From NCBI GenBank assembly GCA_037951165.1, contig JBBDHG010000106.1, positions 1,017,001-1,081,000 of the forward strand: a stretch of 64,000 nucleotides of DNA. Direction: 5' to 3'. Origin of the DNA: Lophius americanus (taxonomy: Eukaryota; Chordata; Actinopteri; Lophiiformes; Lophiidae). The translations under genes and the position numbers were made by a program. A model generated the notes under the pieces. That model made no database searches. It saw only the letters and a list, made by a program, of their open reading frames with translations, and was not told where the DNA came from. Below, in pieces: positions 62,360 through 64,000 of this stretch. Every line of letters starts with the position of its first letter. Positions within the stretch are counted from its first letter, which is position 1.

Positions 62360-63240
62360 CTGGTCATGTGACCACACTTCGTTTCAGTGTGGATCGCCCG
62401 TGTCACGCAGTGATACAGCCAGTGAGGAAACTCTCAATGGTGCCTCGGTAGGTAAAAGGCTCGGCACTTAATGATGATGAACTCCTTGCTCGACAGCAGC
62501 ATTCTGGCACCGAGTGACGCTAATGTACACACACATTCCCCCGCCATGAGTCTTACCACTTTCCATGAAGACTCGGTCGGCGCGGTGGCTTGTTAGTCCA
62601 GCTAGCTGTCAAGCGGAGTCCGGGATGTTGAGGTTTAACAATGATTCCGTGAAAATGAAAAGACAGCAGTCCCTCACCCCACGCTGAGCAGTTCTCAGGA
62701 GCTGGATATGGTCCATTTTGTTGTCCAGTGAGTGTACGTTGTACAGGATGAGGGAGGGTATCGCGGGTCTGCAAGGGCTAGCGGCTAGCAAAGCCCGGAT
62801 GCCTCCTAGCTTGCAGCGCTTCCGTTTCCTCTCGCCCCGCCTTCGGCACCTCTTCTCTGGGTGTGATGCAGCAGGCGAGCGCAGTCTGGCGGAGGAGTCC
62901 CAGTGCCCGAATTTCCTCTGTAACTTCATGGTTACAGCTGTTTTGTTTTGCTATTAGGTGGTCTTCCATAGGTCCAGAAGGAAGTAAAGACTGTATCTTG
63001 GGAAAGTGGTCGTCAACTGTGAACTAAGCGCACTTGTCTGTGTGTAAGAAGCACATGGACACGTTCTAAAACAGATTTTTGTCCCTTCACGCAGAGAGAG
63101 TGACAGCTGCCTACGTGAGCGCCGCCATCTGTCAGTCAAAAGACACATGAGAAAAGGGTTTATTTCCTTTATTGTAGCCAAACCTTGTGATGTAGATCGA
63201 TGAGACGGAGAAGGCTCTTTCATCAACATCTCGCCATGAC
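62360..63240 (-). mobile_element. LINE 5' end and endonuclease fragment, antisense
   Basis: The minus strand reads KRCRRRGERKRKRCKLGGIR, then LYNVHSLDNKMDHIQLLRT, VRDCCLFIFTESLLNLNIPD and, after a frameshift, GGGMCVYI. These match the start of a fish LINE ORF2, with the N-V-x-SLDNK and FTE-L endonuclease motifs. Sequence upstream, to about 63240, looks like its 5' leader. The copy is 3'-truncated and frameshifted. Confidence 0.75.
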
Positions 63241-63345
63241 ATCATCAAACCCATCTTAACATTCTCACTCAGCCATACCTCAAAGATTCTGAATCGAAGT
63301 ATGTGTTTGGAAGTTAGCAGTATTCTTGTGTGTCTCTATTTTCAG

Positions 63346-63535
63346 ATGTGGGCTCAGTGGAGGGCCTGGCCTACCATCGGGCCTGGGACACGTTGTTCTG
63401 GACCAGCTCTACTACCTCCACCATCACCAGACAAATTCTTGACGAGCAGAGAGTCAGCGCCTTCACCCGCCAAGCTGTGGTCACCCTCTCAGAGGAGGAC
63501 CATCGACACCCACTGGCCTTGGACGAGTGTCAGAG
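63346..63535 (+). CDS. lrp1b: lrp1b exon: propeller blade, last in the window
   Basis: Completed by the A of the previous exon, it reads [40 protein letters not shown], then [34 protein letters not shown] and the LALDECQ ending match LRP1B. The acceptor is CTATTTTCAG ending at 63345 and the donor is AGAG/GTCAGT at 63536, phase 2. The intron before it is about 10.5 kb and carries the 32-bp array and a solo LTR. No further exon is visible up to 64000. Confidence 0.96.
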
Positions 63536-64000
63536 GTCAGTAGCTTTACAAACCCACTCTCTCTATCTCTCCCTCTGGCCTTCCCTCTCTCCATCTCTTT
63601 CCCATCCTCTCCTTTTTTCTCTCTAATTCGCTTTCCTCTCTCTCTCTCTCCCTCTCATCTCTCTCTGTCTCTTTGTCTCTCTCACCTTGTCTGCACTGCA
63701 TGGTGGGAGTTTGGTGTTGGAAAGCGTGTTTTGCTGAAAGTTAGTATTTTTTTCTCTTTTTTTATGCTGGTTAATGGTGTGATCATTGTGTAATAGTTTG
63801 GATTGAATAGCGTTTACGCTGCTGATTGATCAGTGGTTGCTTTTGATAATCCAGTGTTTACTTGCGGGGATTGCGTCCTCTGAGACGCCTTCCGTGTCTC
63901 TGAGTCATTGTGTCAGGGTGGTGTCGCAGCCGGTGCTGTTGGCATTAAGAGAGCAAGTGGTTCACGACAACATTAACAATGCCTTCCACATGAATAAGGC
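63536..64000. other. Intron start, CT-rich
   Basis: The first 150 bp after the donor are TCTC-rich. No further exon is visible before the end of the window. Confidence 0.6.

Larger units (their letters stand above)
1452..63535 (+). other. lrp1b: Partial LRP1B-type receptor gene, 19 coding segments, both ends outside the window
   Basis: The + strand carries a series of exons whose conceptual products follow the order of LRP1/LRP1B: LDLR class A, EGF, YWTD propeller, EGF, propeller, EGF, propeller, EGF, propeller. The family comprises very large endocytic type I membrane receptors with clustered ligand-binding repeats; this stretch would be wholly extracellular. Segments of the propellers agree better with LRP1B than with LRP1 as remembered. 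Consecutive exons mostly have matching phases, for example 10219/12522/18608, 19568/24530/24852, 29916/37650/37858 and 50235/50370/51885/52513/63346. Gaps remain where expected exons are absent: 1635-5919, 6026-10021, 18637-19323, 25080-25893, 37984-44787 and 44923-50108. One exon has two in-frame stops. The locus may be a decaying paralogue; the family assignment is secure and the functional status is not. Confidence 0.88.

Noticed and set aside
1..64000. Assignment to LRP1 or LRP2 in place of LRP1B
   Set aside because: Many exons would fit LRP1 broadly, but segments such as [25 protein letters not shown] and AQLG...[10 protein letters not shown] agree with LRP1B. LRP2 differs more. A database comparison would be decisive.

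Overview
This window is vertebrate, almost certainly teleost fish, genomic DNA. It holds part of one large multi-exon gene on the + strand, set in introns full of tandem repeats and retrotransposon remnants. There is no bacterial-style gene organisation. The fish assignment rests on fish-type LINE and SINE remnants and on long simple arrays (recognition from memory, not a search).

The gene is the central part of an LRP1B-type lipoprotein receptor-related protein (LDL receptor family). Nineteen coding segments were found between 1452 and 63535, in the order expected for LRP1/LRP1B: an LDLR class A module, an EGF-like module, then four successive YWTD beta-propeller regions separated by EGF-like modules. 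Signatures such as [28 protein letters not shown] and [10 protein letters not shown] agree better with LRP1B than with LRP1 as I remember them. The 5' and 3' ends of the gene lie outside the window.

The gene looks incomplete or damaged. About six expected exon segments could not be found, and at several of those gaps the flanking exon phases do not match. The exon at 51885-52009 carries two in-frame stop codons in otherwise well-aligned sequence. A later propeller exon has lost about five residues. Either this is a decaying paralogue (fish often keep two LRP1B copies), or the assembly has errors, or alternative splicing bypasses the lesions.

About 37 percent of the window (roughly 23-24 kb) is tandem arrays, each with its own unit: 19 bp (2400-5585), 20 bp (10683-12022), 26, 31, 18, 30, 33, 22, mixed (35622-37118), 27 (38118-41675), 15 (42356-43398), 21 (45163-47390), 69 (52131-52544), 32 (54512-58808) and 41 bp (60219-60477), plus TG- and CATA-type microsatellites. 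Three arrays carry splice-signal-like motifs. The 69-bp array has copied a real 3' splice site and the start of its exon six times. The 33-bp array repeats a polypyrimidine-CAG acceptor-like unit just before a real exon. The 32-bp array repeats TACTAACAG followed by GTAACC.

Mobile-element remnants are mostly antisense to the gene: L2-like LINE pieces (1-800, 20536-23655, 48975-49585), other LINE pieces (47951-48940, 62360-63240; one sense copy at 34190-34500), a Penelope-like GIY-YIG remnant (32240-32640), tRNA-derived SINEs (7655-7865, 10593-12228, 16640-16770) and a solo LTR with an exact 5-bp target duplication (59849-60194). Two of the minisatellites sit inside a SINE or LINE copy.
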